Below are positions 33,727-43,601 of a DNA stretch of 50,148 bases, piece by piece. The position numbers were made by a program, and so were the translations under genes. The first letter of the stretch is position 1, and each line of letters starts with the position of its first letter. The DNA comes from Hominenteromicrobium mulieris (GTDB lineage: Bacteria > Bacillota > Clostridia > Oscillospirales > Acutalibacteraceae): NCBI GenBank assembly GCA_021029595.1, contig JAJJOY010000012.1:1-50148 (forward strand). The letters are read 5' to 3'. Under the pieces are notes generated by a model that saw only the letters and a list, made by a program, of their open reading frames with translations, did no database searches and had not been told where the DNA came from.

Positions 33727-35274
33727 ATGCCACAAAACGAAAAAGTGCTCGTAGTGGACTTCGGCGGACAGTATAACCAGCTGGTCGCACGCCGCGTCCG
33801 CGAGTGCAATGTATACTGCGAGATCGTGTCCTACCGCGTGGGTCTTGACGCCATTCGCGCACAGAACCCCAAGGGCATCATCTTCACCGGCGGCCCGAAC
33901 AGCGTTTACGTCGACGGTGCGCCGACCATTGATCCCGCGATTTTCGATCTCGGTATCCCCGTGCTCGGACTTTGCTACGGCTTCCAGCTCATGACGCATC
34001 TGCTCGGCGGTCATGTCTGCAAGGCGCCGGAGCGTGAATACGGCAAAACGCTGGTTCACGTCGATACCAAGTCCAAGGTCTTTGAGAACGTCAGCCCGGA
34101 GACCATTTGCTGGATGAGCCACAACGACTACGCCGAGACCGCGCCCACAGGCTTCATAATCTCCGCGTATACCGATAACTGCCCGGTCGCCGCCATCGAG
34201 CTGCCGGAAAAGAACCTCTACGGCTTCCAGTTCCACCCGGAAGTGCTCCACACGCCGGAAGGCAAGACGATGCTGCACAACTTCGTCTACAACGTCTGCG
34301 GCTGCAAGGGCGACTGGGAAATGGGCTCCTTCGTCGAGACGAGCGTCAAGGCGCTGCGTGAGAAGATTGGCGACGGCAAAGTGCTGTGCGCCCTTTCCGG
34401 CGGTGTTGATTCCTCCGTTGCGGCAGCCATGCTCTCTAAAGCCGTCGGCAAGCAGCTCACCTGCGTATTCGTCGACCACGGCCTGCTGCGCAAGAACGAG
34501 ATGGAAGAAGTCTGCGAGGTCTTCGGCCCGAACGGCCAATTCGAGCTCAATTTCGTCTGCGTCAACGCTCGCCAGCGCTTCTACGATAAGCTCGCCGGCG
34601 TATCTGAGCCGGAGAAAAAGCGCAAGATCATCGGCGAAGAGTTCATCCGCGTCTTTGAAGAAGAAGCAAAGAAGATTGGCGCCGTCGATTTCCTCGCGCA
34701 GGGCACCATCTACCCCGACGTCGTGGAAAGCGGCCTCGGCGGCGAAAGCACCGTCATCAAGTCGCACCACAACGTAGGCGGTCTGCCGGATTACGTCGAT
34801 TTCAAGGAGATCGTCGAGCCGCTGCGTGACCTCTTTAAGGACGAGACACGTCAAGCCGGCCGTGAGCTGGGTCTGCCGGAATACCTCGTCAGCCGCCAAC
34901 CGTTCCCCGGCCCCGGCCTTGCCATCCGCATCATCGGCGAAGTCACGCCGGATAAGGTCAAGATGGTGCAGGAAGCCGACGCCATCTGGCGCGAGGAGAT
35001 CGCAAAAGCCGGTCTCGATAAGAGCATCAGCCAGTACTACGCCGCGCTGACCAACATGCGCAGTGTGGGCGTTATGGGCGATGAGCGCACCTACGACTAT
35101 GCCGTGGCCCTGCGCGCCGTGACCACCACCGATTTCATGACGGCCGAAGCCGCCGAGATTCCGTGGAGCCTGCTCCAAACCGTCACCAGCCGCATCGTCA
35201 ACGAGGTCCAGCACGTCAACCGCGTTCTCTACGACTGCACCGGCAAACCCCCGGCAACGATCGAGTTTGAATAA
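33727..35274 (+). CDS. guaA: GMP synthase (glutamine-hydrolysing)
   Basis: Converts XMP to GMP. The 515-residue protein has an N-terminal class I amidotransferase with [16 protein letters not shown], nucleophile Cys in GLCYGFQ and His/Glu in FHPEV. The PP-loop ATPase (LSGGVDSSV) follows, then the C-terminal dimerisation domain ending PATIEFE. The start at 33727 is chosen because the conserved N-terminus begins there and GGAAGG lies upstream; an in-frame ATG at 33688 adds 13 non-conserved residues. The frame stays open for 27 codons past the TAA. Confidence 0.97.
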   Translation: MPQNEKVLVVDFGGQYNQLVARRVRECNVYCEIVSYRVGLDAIRAQNPKGIIFTGGPNSVYVDGAPTIDPAIFDLGIPVLGLCYGFQLMTHLLGGHVCKAPEREYGKTLVHVDTKSKVFENVSPETICWMSHNDYAETAPTGFIISAYTDNCPVAAIELPEKNLYGFQFHPEVLHTPEGKTMLHNFVYNVCGCKGDWEMGSFVETSVKALREKIGDGKVLCALSGGVDSSVAAAMLSKAVGKQLTCVFVDHGLLRKNEMEEVCEVFGPNGQFELNFVCVNARQRFYDKLAGVSEPEKKRKIIGEEFIRVFEEEAKKIGAVDFLAQGTIYPDVVESGLGGESTVIKSHHNVGGLPDYVDFKEIVEPLRDLFKDETRQAGRELGLPEYLVSRQPFPGPGLAIRIIGEVTPDKVKMVQEADAIWREEIAKAGLDKSISQYYAALTNMRSVGVMGDERTYDYAVALRAVTTTDFMTAEAAEIPWSLLQTVTSRIVNEVQHVNRVLYDCTGKPPATIEFE

Positions 35275-35371
35275 TACTCGAAAGGCCAAAAAGCCTTGAA
35301 AATGCTGGACTTTTGCGCCCAGGAATTGCTCCGTGGCAACAAAATGACAACATTTTAGATTATCCAAGAAT

Positions 35372-35416
35372 AAAGAGCTATCTGATTTCTGTTAGTGAAG
35401 TCAGATAGCTCTTTTT
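35372..35416. terminator. Bidirectional terminator between guaA and the DUF3048 gene
   Basis: A 14-bp perfect stem AAAGAGCTATCTGA / TCAGATAGCTCTTT with a 15-base loop. T runs are present in both directions. Confidence 0.9.
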
Positions 35417-35433
35417 GTCTGTTTTCTTAACTT

Positions 35434-36585
35434 TTACCCTTCAACCTTACAGTTTCCCGCATAGGTGAACGCAATGTAGGACTTACCGCGATTGAGCTGC
35501 AACTCGTTGCCGTTCGCGTCAAAGAACTTCAGCGGGTCATACATACCGGCCTTAGACCAAGTAATCGGCACCATTTTGCCCTCGGAAATATAATAGCCCT
35601 TTGCATTTTCGCCGCCTTCCCAGTTGATAAGCTTGTGGCCATCAACATCGTTCGGACGCAGGGAAATGTCCGCTTCCAAAACGATAACATTCTCAAATTG
35701 CAGCTGCTCGTTTGTTTTGCAGTCCATGTGCGGCTTGTTCTGGTAGTTTTTCATGTACACATGCCTGTCTGCATCATAGCTGAATGTACTGTAATTCGCG
35801 CCAAAGTCAACACGGATATTTTTTGCATCCTCTCCGCTCGGAGCAGCATTTTTGTCCATCTCAACGAACTTAAACGCTGTGCCCATCTTATCTTCCTTCA
35901 AATCGGTACGAACATTGCTATCTTCCAGCATTTCCGGCACCTTTGTACCGTAGAACATACCGGTATGCTCCCAGGCGTAGCCCGCATTGATACGATCCTT
36001 ATCACGGCCAAAATACTTGCCTGTACCGTAATAGTCTGCATCGAAATGATCAATCTCCATGCTATTGATTGTCTCCGTCGCAATGGTCGGGTCAATTCCC
36101 CAATGCACGTAAACCGCATCAAACCCGACCGCCAAAATTGGATAATAGTATCGGCAGCTGCGCACCGAACACACGTCCGGCACCTGCGTGTAGTCGCCGT
36201 ACACCGCCATCAAACGGGTCAGGTCGTATTCCACCGGTAACTCAAAAATAAGATCTGCGGCGGAGATGCCATATTGCGGCAGAGCGGCGTCTACGTTATT
36301 CACCATTACGGCGACAGGGCGTTTACCGATGGCGCCGTCCGTCAAGGTCGGCAGGCCGGTGAGCAGGTTCACATTCGCCGGTTCCGTGGAAAGTGCTTCC
36401 GTGGGTTCCGCGGTGCTCTCTGCTGCGGAAGATTCCGCCTTTGCCGTCGGAGCAGCCGTGGCAGTCGCTTCCGGCTCGCTTGCGGCGCTCTCCTCCGTCG
36501 GTTTTGATCCGCAGCCCGCGAACACAGTCAGGCTGAGCAGCAAGGCGCTGCACAACGCAAATATTCTCTTTTTCAATTTTATCAA
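35434..36585 (-). CDS. DUF3048 (YerB-like) lipoprotein
   Basis: This 383-residue exported lipoprotein has a signal peptide ending in lipobox LTVFAGC (Cys at about 25) and a low-complexity Ala/Glu/Thr/Ser linker (about 30-70). Then come the two DUF3048 halves: VMVNNVDAALPQYGISAADLIFE, SVRSCRYYYP and the C-terminal ITWSKAGMYDPLKFFDANGNELQLNRGKSYIAF. The family is related in fold to peptidoglycan-linked YkuD-like domains, but its biochemical function is unknown. It is monocistronic under a strong promoter. Confidence 0.9.
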   Translation of the reverse strand: MIKLKKRIFALCSALLLSLTVFAGCGSKPTEESAASEPEATATAAPTAKAESSAAESTAEPTEALSTEPANVNLLTGLPTLTDGAIGKRPVAVMVNNVDAALPQYGISAADLIFELPVEYDLTRLMAVYGDYTQVPDVCSVRSCRYYYPILAVGFDAVYVHWGIDPTIATETINSMEIDHFDADYYGTGKYFGRDKDRINAGYAWEHTGMFYGTKVPEMLEDSNVRTDLKEDKMGTAFKFVEMDKNAAPSGEDAKNIRVDFGANYSTFSYDADRHVYMKNYQNKPHMDCKTNEQLQFENVIVLEADISLRPNDVDGHKLINWEGGENAKGYYISEGKMVPITWSKAGMYDPLKFFDANGNELQLNRGKSYIAFTYAGNCKVEG

Positions 36586-36611
36586 CCTCCATTTGTTGAT
36601 TTCTGCTATTT

Positions 36612-36640
36612 ATTATAGTCCGAAACGCACCGAATTGCAA
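36612..36640 (-). promoter_or_regulatory. Strong sigma-A promoter of the DUF3048 gene
   Basis: TTGCAA (36640-36635), a 17-base spacer, and perfect TATAAT (36617-36612) on the minus strand. Confidence 0.88.
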
Positions 36641-36734
36641 CAAAAAATGCACGAAAATTGTCGGGCAGCGCCAAAATGCCGATACCAAGCTGCACAACGA
36701 GCGCAAAGTTGAAAATGTAAAGAGCTTATGCAGC

Positions 36735-36768
36735 AAAATATCCCCCGCTCTGTTCAGAACGGAGGATA
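36735..36768 (-). terminator. Terminator of the hrcA-grpE-dnaK-dnaJ operon
   Basis: Minus-strand stem TATCCTCCGTTCTG / CAGAGCGGGGGATA with two wobble pairs, then TTTTG. Confidence 0.75.
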
Positions 36769-36786
36769 CTTTAAACTTTCATGTGT

Positions 36787-37944
36787 TTAGTCTTCAAACA
36801 TGCCTTTGATCTTGCCGAAGAAGCTTTTCCGCTTCTGGTAGTTCTTTTCGTCGGCATTCTGTTCAAATTCCTGCAAAAGCTCTTTTTGGCGCTTGCTTAG
36901 GTTTTTCGGCACTTCAACGGTTACGCGCACGTACTGGTCACCGCGTCCTCTGCCGTTGATGTTCTGAATACCCTTGCCCTTGAGCTTGAACACGTCACCC
37001 GGCTGCGTGCCCTCATGCACGGTGTAGCTCACCTTACCATCGAGCGTCGGCACCGTGACTTCCGCGCCGAGTGCAGCCTGCGTGAACGTGATTGGCATAT
37101 CGCACCAAACGTCGTTGCCGCGGCGCGTGAAAATGGCATGCGGACGAACTGTAATGTATACGTGCAGGTCGCCGTTCGGACCGCCGTTGGAGCCGGCATT
37201 GCCCTTGCCGCCGACATTCAGAATCTGATCGTCATCGATACCCGCCGGAACGGAAATCTCGATCGTCTTCTGGCGGCGGATCTTGCCCTTGCCGTCGCAC
37301 GTTTTGCACGGGGTATCGACAATCTGGCCTCTGCCGTGGCAGCGGTCGCACGTGCTTGTGGACTGCACCACGCCGAACGGTGTGCGCTGGTTGATGCGCA
37401 CCTGGCCGGAGCCGCCGCAGTTCGGGCAGGTCTTGGGGCTTGTGCCCTTGGCCGCGCCGGAGCCGTTGCAATCCGGGCAATTTTCGATCTGGTGGTAGGT
37501 CACATTTTTCTTGCAGCCCTTTGCCGCTTCCTCAAACGAAAGGGTGACGCTTGCCTCTACGTCACTGCCGCGGCGCGGTGCGTTCGGGTTCGCACGGCGT
37601 CCGCCGCCCCCGAAACCGCCGCCGAAGAAGCTGTCGAAAATATCGGTGAAATCAAAACCGCCTGCGCCGCCGGCATACGGATTTCCGCCGCCCGCGCCGC
37701 CGCCGAAATTCGGGTCTACGCCCGCAAAGCCGAACTGGTCATAGCGCGCCTTCTTGTCTTTATCAGAAAGCACCTCATACGCTTCGTTGACTTCCTTAAA
37801 CTTCGCTTCCGCATTTTTATCTCCGGGATTCAAGTCCGGGTGGTATTGCTTTGCAAGCTTGCGGTACGCCTTTTTAATCACATCGTCTGTTGCGCTCTTA
37901 TCGACCCCAAGCACTTCATAATAATCTCTTTTGTTGTCCGCCAT
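36787..37944 (-). CDS. dnaJ: Chaperone protein DnaJ (Hsp40)
   Basis: This is the type I J-protein that stimulates DnaK ATPase. The 385-residue protein has a J domain with HPD at 35-37, a Gly/Phe-rich region with [10 protein letters not shown]-type repeats, four CxxCxGxG zinc repeats ([32 protein letters not shown]) and the C-terminal substrate domain. It is separated from dnaK by 84 bases that contain a strong hairpin. Confidence 0.97.
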   Translation of the reverse strand: MADNKRDYYEVLGVDKSATDDVIKKAYRKLAKQYHPDLNPGDKNAEAKFKEVNEAYEVLSDKDKKARYDQFGFAGVDPNFGGGAGGGNPYAGGAGGFDFTDIFDSFFGGGFGGGGRRANPNAPRRGSDVEASVTLSFEEAAKGCKKNVTYHQIENCPDCNGSGAAKGTSPKTCPNCGGSGQVRINQRTPFGVVQSTSTCDRCHGRGQIVDTPCKTCDGKGKIRRQKTIEISVPAGIDDDQILNVGGKGNAGSNGGPNGDLHVYITVRPHAIFTRRGNDVWCDMPITFTQAALGAEVTVPTLDGKVSYTVHEGTQPGDVFKLKGKGIQNINGRGRGDQYVRVTVEVPKNLSKRQKELLQEFEQNADEKNYQKRKSFFGKIKGMFED

Positions 37945-37969
37945 CCGCTGTCATCTCCTCGCAAACTCC

Positions 37970-38008
37970 AAAAGGCAAGGGACGCCTTTCGGCTCCCCTT
38001 GCGCTTTT
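37970..38008 (-). terminator. Intercistronic hairpin between dnaK and dnaJ
   Basis: Stacked stems on the minus transcript: AAAAG/CTTTT, GCAAGGG/CCCTTGC and GCC-GAAA-GGC with short bulges, followed by a T-containing tail. It probably acts as an attenuator or mRNA-processing site that lowers dnaJ relative to dnaK. Confidence 0.65.
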
Positions 38009-38028
38009 GAACGTGTCATTTATAAAAC

Positions 38029-39864
38029 TTAATCGACGTCCTTGTAGTCTGCGTCGTAAACGTCACCGTTCGGGTTCTGGCCGCCCTGCTGCGGGTTTGC
38101 GCCCGGGGCTGCCTGCTCGCCCTGCTGCGGTGCACTTGCCTTATACAGCTTCTCACTAACCGCGTAAATCGCCTTCTGCAGCTCATCCATGCCGGACTTG
38201 ATCTCCTCGACCGTGCCGTTCTGCATGGTGGTCTTCAGAGCTGCAACCTTGTTGTTCACTTCGGTCTTGTCCGCCTCTTCCAGCTTGTCGCCGCTCTCGT
38301 TTACGAGCTTCTCCGCCTGGTAGCAGAGGTTCTCTGCGTTGTTCTTCGTCTCAACCTCTTCACGGCGCTTCTTGTCTTCCTCTGCAAACTGCTCAGCCGC
38401 CTTAACAGCCTTATCGATGTCTTCCTTGCTCATGTTGGAGGAAGAAGAAATCGTGATGTGCTGTTCCTTACCGGTACCGAGATCCTTAGCGGAAACATTT
38501 ACGATGCCGTTTGCGTCGATGTCAAATGTAACTTCAATCTGGGGGATGCCGCGCGGAGCCGGAGCGATGCCGTCGAGCTTAAAGAGACCCAGCTGCTTGT
38601 TATCGCGTGCAAATTCACGCTCGCCCTGCAGAACGTTGACCTCAACCTGCGTCTGACCATCAGCCGCCGTGGAGAAAATCTGGCTCTTCTTGGTCGGGAT
38701 AGTGGTGTTTCTGTCGATGATCTTCGTCATCACGCCGCCCATGGTCTCAACACCGAGAGAAAGCGGAGTAACGTCAAGCAACAGCAAGCCCTGAACTTCG
38801 CCGCCGAGAACGCCTGCCTGAAGTGCGGCGCCGATTGCAACGCATTCGTCCGGGTTGATGCCCTTGAACGGCTCTTTGCCGATAAGCTTCTTAACCGCTT
38901 CCTGAACAGCCGGAATTCTGGAGGAACCGCCGACCATGAGAACCTTGTTGATCTCACCGATAGAGAGGCCGGAGTCGCTCAGTGCCTGACGAACCGGGCC
39001 CATGGTCTTCTCAACGAGGTCTGCGGTGAGCTCATTGAACTTTGCTCTGGAGAGCGTGAGGTCAAGGTGCTTCGGGCCGGTCGCATCCGCCGTGATGAAC
39101 GGCAGGTTGATGGAAGCACTCGTCATGCCGGAAAGCTCGATTTTTGCCTTCTCTGCCGCTTCCTTAATACGCTGCATAGCCATCTTATCGCCGGAAAGGT
39201 CGATGCCGTCGGAAACCTTGAAGCTGTTGATGATCCAATCCATGACGCGCTTATCAAAGTCGTCGCCGCCAAGGCGGTTATTGCCGGCCGTAGCCAGAAC
39301 CTCCTGCACGCCGTCGCCCATCTCAATGATGGAAACATCGAACGTACCGCCGCCGAGGTCATAAACCATGATCTTCTGGTCGTCTTCCTTATCGATACCG
39401 TAGGACAGTGCTGCTGCCGTCGGCTCGTTGATGATACGCTTTACATCGAGGCCCGCGATCTTGCCCGCGTCCTTCGTCGCCTGACGCTGTGCGTCCGTGA
39501 AGTACGCCGGGACGGTGATAACTGCGCTCGTAACGCTCTCGCCGAGGTAAGCTTCCGCGTCGCCCTTCAGCTTCTGGAGGATCATTGCGGAGATTTCCTG
39601 CGGGGTGTAGCTCTTACCGTCGATCGTCACCTTGTGGTCTGTGCCCATCTCTCTCTTAATAGAGGAGATCGTGCGGTCCGGGTTCGTAATCGCCTGACGC
39701 TTTGCGACCTGACCGACCATGCGCTCGCCTGTCTTGGAGAATGCCACGACAGACGGGGTGGTTCTTGCGCCTTCTGCGTTTGCGATAACGACCGGCTCGC
39801 CGCCTTCAATAACCGCTACGCAAGAGTTTGTTGTACCAAGGTCAATACCAATTGTCTTTGCCAT
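38029..39864 (-). CDS. dnaK: Chaperone protein DnaK (Hsp70)
   Basis: This ATP-dependent chaperone has 611 residues, the usual Gram-positive length. It starts [18 protein letters not shown] with the phosphate-1 loop, has [12 protein letters not shown] (phosphate-2) and [10 protein letters not shown] (adenosine motif), then the substrate-binding domain and a Gln/Gly/Pro-rich flexible tail ending DADYKDVD. Ribosome binding site AAGGAAGG. It is the third gene of the CIRCE operon. Confidence 0.98.
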   Translation of the reverse strand: MAKTIGIDLGTTNSCVAVIEGGEPVVIANAEGARTTPSVVAFSKTGERMVGQVAKRQAITNPDRTISSIKREMGTDHKVTIDGKSYTPQEISAMILQKLKGDAEAYLGESVTSAVITVPAYFTDAQRQATKDAGKIAGLDVKRIINEPTAAALSYGIDKEDDQKIMVYDLGGGTFDVSIIEMGDGVQEVLATAGNNRLGGDDFDKRVMDWIINSFKVSDGIDLSGDKMAMQRIKEAAEKAKIELSGMTSASINLPFITADATGPKHLDLTLSRAKFNELTADLVEKTMGPVRQALSDSGLSIGEINKVLMVGGSSRIPAVQEAVKKLIGKEPFKGINPDECVAIGAALQAGVLGGEVQGLLLLDVTPLSLGVETMGGVMTKIIDRNTTIPTKKSQIFSTAADGQTQVEVNVLQGEREFARDNKQLGLFKLDGIAPAPRGIPQIEVTFDIDANGIVNVSAKDLGTGKEQHITISSSSNMSKEDIDKAVKAAEQFAEEDKKRREEVETKNNAENLCYQAEKLVNESGDKLEEADKTEVNNKVAALKTTMQNGTVEEIKSGMDELQKAIYAVSEKLYKASAPQQGEQAAPGANPQQGGQNPNGDVYDADYKDVD

Positions 39865-39935
39865 ATCAATTACCTTCCTTTAACTCAAATGAGTGTGTGT
39901 ATTCTGAATTACTATATAAATGGATATTTGCTGAT

Positions 39936-40499
39936 TTAGTTTGCTACCTGTACCATGGCGTGTCTTACAACCTTATCGCCCAGCATGTAGCCCTTCTGAA
40001 ACACCGCCGAAATGACGTTTTCGCCAAGCTCGTCGCTTTCAATGTGCGCCACCGCGTTGTGCAGCGCCGGGTCAAACGGCTCGCCGACCTGACCGACTTC
40101 TCGGATGCCAAGCTTTTCAAAGCTCGCCTTAAATTGGCTTGCAATCATCTCAACGCCTTTTTTCATATCCTCTGCGGAGGCATTTTCCTGTGCCAGTGCA
40201 CGGTCGATATTATCGGCCACCGGCAAAATCGCGTTGATTGTATCGGAAACGGCGTTATTGTAAACAGCGTTCTTTTCGTTTGCGGAACGCTTGCGGAAGT
40301 TATCGTACTCGGCAAGCACGCGCAGGTGCTGCTGCTTGTGGCTGTCGAACTCCGCCTGCAAGCGGTCGTAATCCTCTTTCGGAATCTTCTCGCTCTTCTT
40401 TTTCTTTTTCTCCTTTTCCGCAGCCTTTGCAGATTCCTCTGCCGGCTCGGTATTCGCTTCCTGCTCGGGTTCCTGAACAGGCTTCTTTTCCTCTGCCAT
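39936..40499 (-). CDS. grpE: Nucleotide exchange factor GrpE
   Basis: This 187-residue protein releases ADP from DnaK. It has an acidic, Lys/Glu-rich disordered N-terminus, a long coiled coil around residues 45-95 and the conserved beta domain (EVGQVGEPFDPALHNAVAH, then GYMLGDKVVRHAMVQVAN). It lies 18 bases after hrcA. Confidence 0.97.
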   Translation of the reverse strand: MAEEKKPVQEPEQEANTEPAEESAKAAEKEKKKKKSEKIPKEDYDRLQAEFDSHKQQHLRVLAEYDNFRKRSANEKNAVYNNAVSDTINAILPVADNIDRALAQENASAEDMKKGVEMIASQFKASFEKLGIREVGQVGEPFDPALHNAVAHIESDELGENVISAVFQKGYMLGDKVVRHAMVQVAN

Positions 40500-40517
40500 C
40501 TGGCAACGCTCCTTTCT

Positions 40518-41543
40518 CTATTCTTCCCGCATGATGCGCGTAAGCATTTCGCCTACACGATCTGCGACGTATGCTGTTTGTGCCGCGACGTGTGCGTACT
40601 GCATCCGCATCGGGCCGATCACGGCAACCGCGCCGGCATCTCTGCCGTTCACGCTGTACCGTGCGCAAATGACCGACGATTCCGCCAAGGCGTTCTGCCC
40701 GGTCTCTGTGCCGATCTTAATCTGCGTGCGGTTCTGCTTGCCTGCGAGAAGTTCTGTCAAAAGCTCCCGTCTTTCCAGAACATCCATCACCCGGCGTGCA
40801 CCGCCAAGCTTGTATTCCGGGTAGAACAGCAGGTTCATCTGACCGCTTACGGAAATTTCCGTCTGCATCGTTTCAAGCGCCACTTCCAAAAGCGCCGCCA
40901 GCGCCGGCGACATCAAAATTGCCATATCACCCAGCGAGATCGCAAGGTTTTGCACAAATGCCCGGTTGATCTCCGCCACGTCGCGCCCTGTCACGCGCTC
41001 GTTGAGCACGCGGAAGAAAATGCGCATAATCTCGTTTGAAAGATCAAAGTCGCAGTGAAACACCTTGTTTTTCATGGTACCCGCGCTGCTCATCATAATG
41101 AGCATTGCGGTGCGGCGGCTCGTCTGCACGAACTGCACCGCCTTGATCTTTGCATCCGCGCCGCTCGGCGTGGTGCTCAACGCAAGGTACCGTGTAGAAG
41201 CCGCCAGCGTTTTCGCCGCGCCACGCAATAATCGTTCCGGGTCAAACGCGCTCTTTGCAAGCATCGCGTCTATCGTAAGCTTTTCGGCTTCCGTTAACGT
41301 TTCCGGCTGCATCAGCGCATCTACGAACTCGCGGTAGCCCTCCTGTGAAGGCACACGCCCCGCGGAGGTGTGCGGCTGTTCCAAAAGCCCCAGCTCCGTA
41401 AGCTCTGCCATCTCGTTGCGCACCGTTGCGGAAGAAACACCTGCTTTTTCCGCAATGGACTTGGAGCCCACCGGCTCGCCCGTGCGAATGTATCCGTCTA
41501 CGATCGAGGCAAGTATATTTTGTTTGCGTTTTGTCAGTTCCAT
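40518..41543 (-). CDS. hrcA: Heat-inducible transcription repressor HrcA
   Basis: This 341-residue repressor of class I heat-shock genes has an N-terminal winged helix (RTGEPVGSKSIAEKAGVSSATVRNEMAELTELGLLEQPHTSAGRVPS) and the C-terminal HrcA dimerisation domain. It binds the CIRCE element located in its own leader, so the operon is autoregulated. The GroE chaperonin titrates HrcA in the known model. Confidence 0.97.
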   Translation of the reverse strand: MELTKRKQNILASIVDGYIRTGEPVGSKSIAEKAGVSSATVRNEMAELTELGLLEQPHTSAGRVPSQEGYREFVDALMQPETLTEAEKLTIDAMLAKSAFDPERLLRGAAKTLAASTRYLALSTTPSGADAKIKAVQFVQTSRRTAMLIMMSSAGTMKNKVFHCDFDLSNEIMRIFFRVLNERVTGRDVAEINRAFVQNLAISLGDMAILMSPALAALLEVALETMQTEISVSGQMNLLFYPEYKLGGARRVMDVLERRELLTELLAGKQNRTQIKIGTETGQNALAESSVICARYSVNGRDAGAVAVIGPMRMQYAHVAAQTAYVADRVGEMLTRIMREE

Positions 41544-41561
41544 ACTTGCACCTCTCAGGTT

Positions 41562-41588
41562 TTAGCACTCTATGTTCCCGAGTGCTAA
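41562..41588 (-). promoter_or_regulatory. CIRCE operator
   Basis: A perfect TTAGCACTC-N9-GAGTGCTAA, the HrcA binding site, lies between the promoter and the hrcA start. Confidence 0.97.
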
Positions 41589-41599
41589 CCCTTGTCTAT

Positions 41600-41628
41600 A
41601 CTATACTGCAAAGGTCAGGAAATGTCAA
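41600..41628 (-). promoter_or_regulatory. Sigma-A promoter of the heat-shock operon
   Basis: Consensus TTGACA (41628-41623), a 17-base spacer and TATAGT (41605-41600) on the minus strand, immediately upstream of CIRCE. Nothing else was seen in 41629-41815. Confidence 0.93.
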
Positions 41629-41815
41629 CACCAAAATTTGTAAATACTTTGTGAATGTGCGAATTCTTCCCGGTCGGCATCCGTTTTGAAGCTTCTTTTA
41701 GCATTTCCGGCTCCACAGTGCCAAATTCCTGTTTATATGTAAAGATACCGAAAAAAGTGTCTTCGCCATAACTTCACTTTTTGTAATAGGATTTTAGGAT
41801 TTTTTGTGCAAATTA

Positions 41816-41844
41816 TTGACATTTTATGAAAATTATATTAAACT
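41816..41844 (+). promoter_or_regulatory. Promoter of the ABC exporter operon
   Basis: TTGACA (41816-41821), a 17-base AT-rich spacer and TAAACT (41839-41844), 76 bases before the ATG. Confidence 0.7.
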
Positions 41845-41919
41845 GATAGCCCGTGTTTCAGTTTCTGTGTTCGCATTAGCCCGAAAGTCCGTACCGTTAA
41901 CGGAAAAGAGGAGTAAACT

Positions 41920-42711
41920 ATGATTCAGGCAGAGCATTTACAAAAGACCTTCCGCGTGCGAAAACGAAACGCAGGCTTTAAAAACGCCGCAAAAGCATTT
42001 TTCAGCCGCGAGTACGAAGAAATTCATGCCCTAAACGATGTTTCGTTCCGCATTGAAGACGGCGAGGCCGTGGGCTATATTGGCCCGAACGGTGCCGGAA
42101 AAAGCAGCACCATCAAAATTCTCTCCGGCATTTTAACACCGGACAGCGGCACCTGCGTCATCGACGGGCGCGTGCCGTGGAAAGACCGCCGCGCGCATGT
42201 TTCGCAGATCGGCGTTGTGTTCGGACAGCGCAGTCAATTATGGTGGGATGTGCCCGTCATCGATTCATTCGAGCTTATCCGCGACATTTACGCCGTGACC
42301 GAAGATGTTTACAAGCGAAATTTACGGGATTTGACCGACCTTCTGAATTTATCGGAGATCTTAAAGACCCCGGCGCGCAGCCTGTCGCTCGGGCAGCGTA
42401 TGCGGTGCGAGATCGCCGCCTCCCTGCTGCACGACCCGCGCATCTTGTTTTTGGATGAACCCACCATCGGGCTCGACGCGGTATCGAAGATCGCCGTTCG
42501 CGAATTCGTGCTTGATATGAACAAGCGCCGCGGCACCACGGTCATTTTAACGACGCACGACATGCAGGACGTGGAAGCCTTGGCGCAGCGTGTCCTGCTC
42601 ATCGGCAAAGGGCGCATTTTATTAGACGGCACACTCGACGATATCCGGCGCGGCGGCAGCGGGCAGATTGACGAAACGCTCGCGGCGCTCTACAAACAGT
42701 TTGATATTTGA
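41920..42711 (+). CDS. ABC-2 exporter ATP-binding protein
   Basis: This 263-residue ATPase has Walker A GPNGAGKSS (55-63), a Q-loop region with VVFGQRSQLWWD, an LSLGQ signature and Walker B ILFLDEPT, followed by the His switch TTHD. The FGQRSQLWWD segment is typical of the subgroup paired with DUF990/ABC2_membrane_6 permeases, described as daunorubicin- or viologen-type exporters. Two permease genes follow directly. The substrate is unknown. Confidence 0.93.
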   Translation: MIQAEHLQKTFRVRKRNAGFKNAAKAFFSREYEEIHALNDVSFRIEDGEAVGYIGPNGAGKSSTIKILSGILTPDSGTCVIDGRVPWKDRRAHVSQIGVVFGQRSQLWWDVPVIDSFELIRDIYAVTEDVYKRNLRDLTDLLNLSEILKTPARSLSLGQRMRCEIAASLLHDPRILFLDEPTIGLDAVSKIAVREFVLDMNKRRGTTVILTTHDMQDVEALAQRVLLIGKGRILLDGTLDDIRRGGSGQIDETLAALYKQFDI

Positions 42712-42719
42712 GGTGCGCC

Positions 42720-43529
42720 GTGAAACTTAAAAAATACATTTCGTTTTTCCGCCTGCGCTGTGTGACGGGCTTGCAGTACCGCGCAGCGGCATTGGCAGGC
42801 ATCTCCACGCAATTTGCGTGGGGCTTTTTGATCATCTTCGCCTACCACGCGTTTTACCGCAGTGACCCCACCGCTTTTCCGATGACCTTGCAGGCGACCG
42901 TCAACTACACATGGATACAGCAGGCGTTTTTAGCTATGTTCGCCTCGTGGGTCTTGGACGGCGACATTTTGGAGGAAATCACCTCCGGCAGCATCTCGTA
43001 TTCGCTGTGCCGCCCCGTCGACCTCTACGCCATGTGGTACACGAAATCTCTCTCCGGTCGTATTTCCAAGGTTGCATTGCGCGCCGTGCCAATCTTAGTC
43101 GTTGCGGCGCTTCTGCCCGCAGGCTATAACTTGACCGCGCCGACAGATTTACCCACATTCTTTCTATTTTTGCTCACCATGGTGCTGGGCGCATTGAACA
43201 GCACGGCGTTCACGCTGCTCATCTACGTCCTCACCATGTATACCCTTTCTTCCACCGGGTTGCGCTCCCTGCTGCTCACACTGGCAGATTTTCTCTGCGG
43301 CGGCGTAGTGCCGCTGCCGTTCTTCCCGCCCGCACTGCGCAGAATCTGCGAGCTGACCCCCTTCGCTGCCACAAGCAACGTGCCGTACCGCGTGTACAGC
43401 GGCGATATTGCCGGCACGAACGCCGCTTTCGCCGTAGGCTTACAAATCTTCTGGCTGCTCGTCCTGGTGCTCGGCGGTCACACCCTCATGAAAAATGCGC
43501 TGAAGCGGGTAGTGATTCAGGGAGGATAA
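42720..43529 (+). CDS. ABC-2 exporter permease (DUF990/ABC2_membrane_6), subunit 1
   Basis: This polytopic protein of 269 residues has about six membrane helices. It starts KLKKYISFFRLRCVTGLQYRAA and has the family-typical GSISYSLCRPVDLYAMW after the second helix. The start is GTG at 42720, preceded by AGGTG; a TTG at 42708 overlaps the ATPase stop and would place that ribosome binding site inside the gene. It probably forms a heterodimer with the next gene product. Confidence 0.88.
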   Translation: MKLKKYISFFRLRCVTGLQYRAAALAGISTQFAWGFLIIFAYHAFYRSDPTAFPMTLQATVNYTWIQQAFLAMFASWVLDGDILEEITSGSISYSLCRPVDLYAMWYTKSLSGRISKVALRAVPILVVAALLPAGYNLTAPTDLPTFFLFLLTMVLGALNSTAFTLLIYVLTMYTLSSTGLRSLLLTLADFLCGGVVPLPFFPPALRRICELTPFAATSNVPYRVYSGDIAGTNAAFAVGLQIFWLLVLVLGGHTLMKNALKRVVIQGG

Positions 43530-43552
43530 GCGGAACGACAAGTCGTTCCGCT
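43529..43552 (+). promoter_or_regulatory. Perfect 24-base palindrome between the permease genes
   Basis: AGCGGAACGAC-AA-GTCGTTCCGCT, beginning at the last base of the upstream stop codon. There is no T run, so it is more likely an mRNA stability or translation element, or a protein site, than a terminator. Confidence 0.6.
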
Positions 43553-43601
43553 GCCCGGCAAATCGTTCGTGTTTTGCAGTATACAAAGAAAGGGGTCATC
43601 T

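Noticed and set aside
33595-35367. A 590-codon open frame opposite guaA
   Set aside because: Antisense shadow; guaA itself has full catalytic motifs and a good start.
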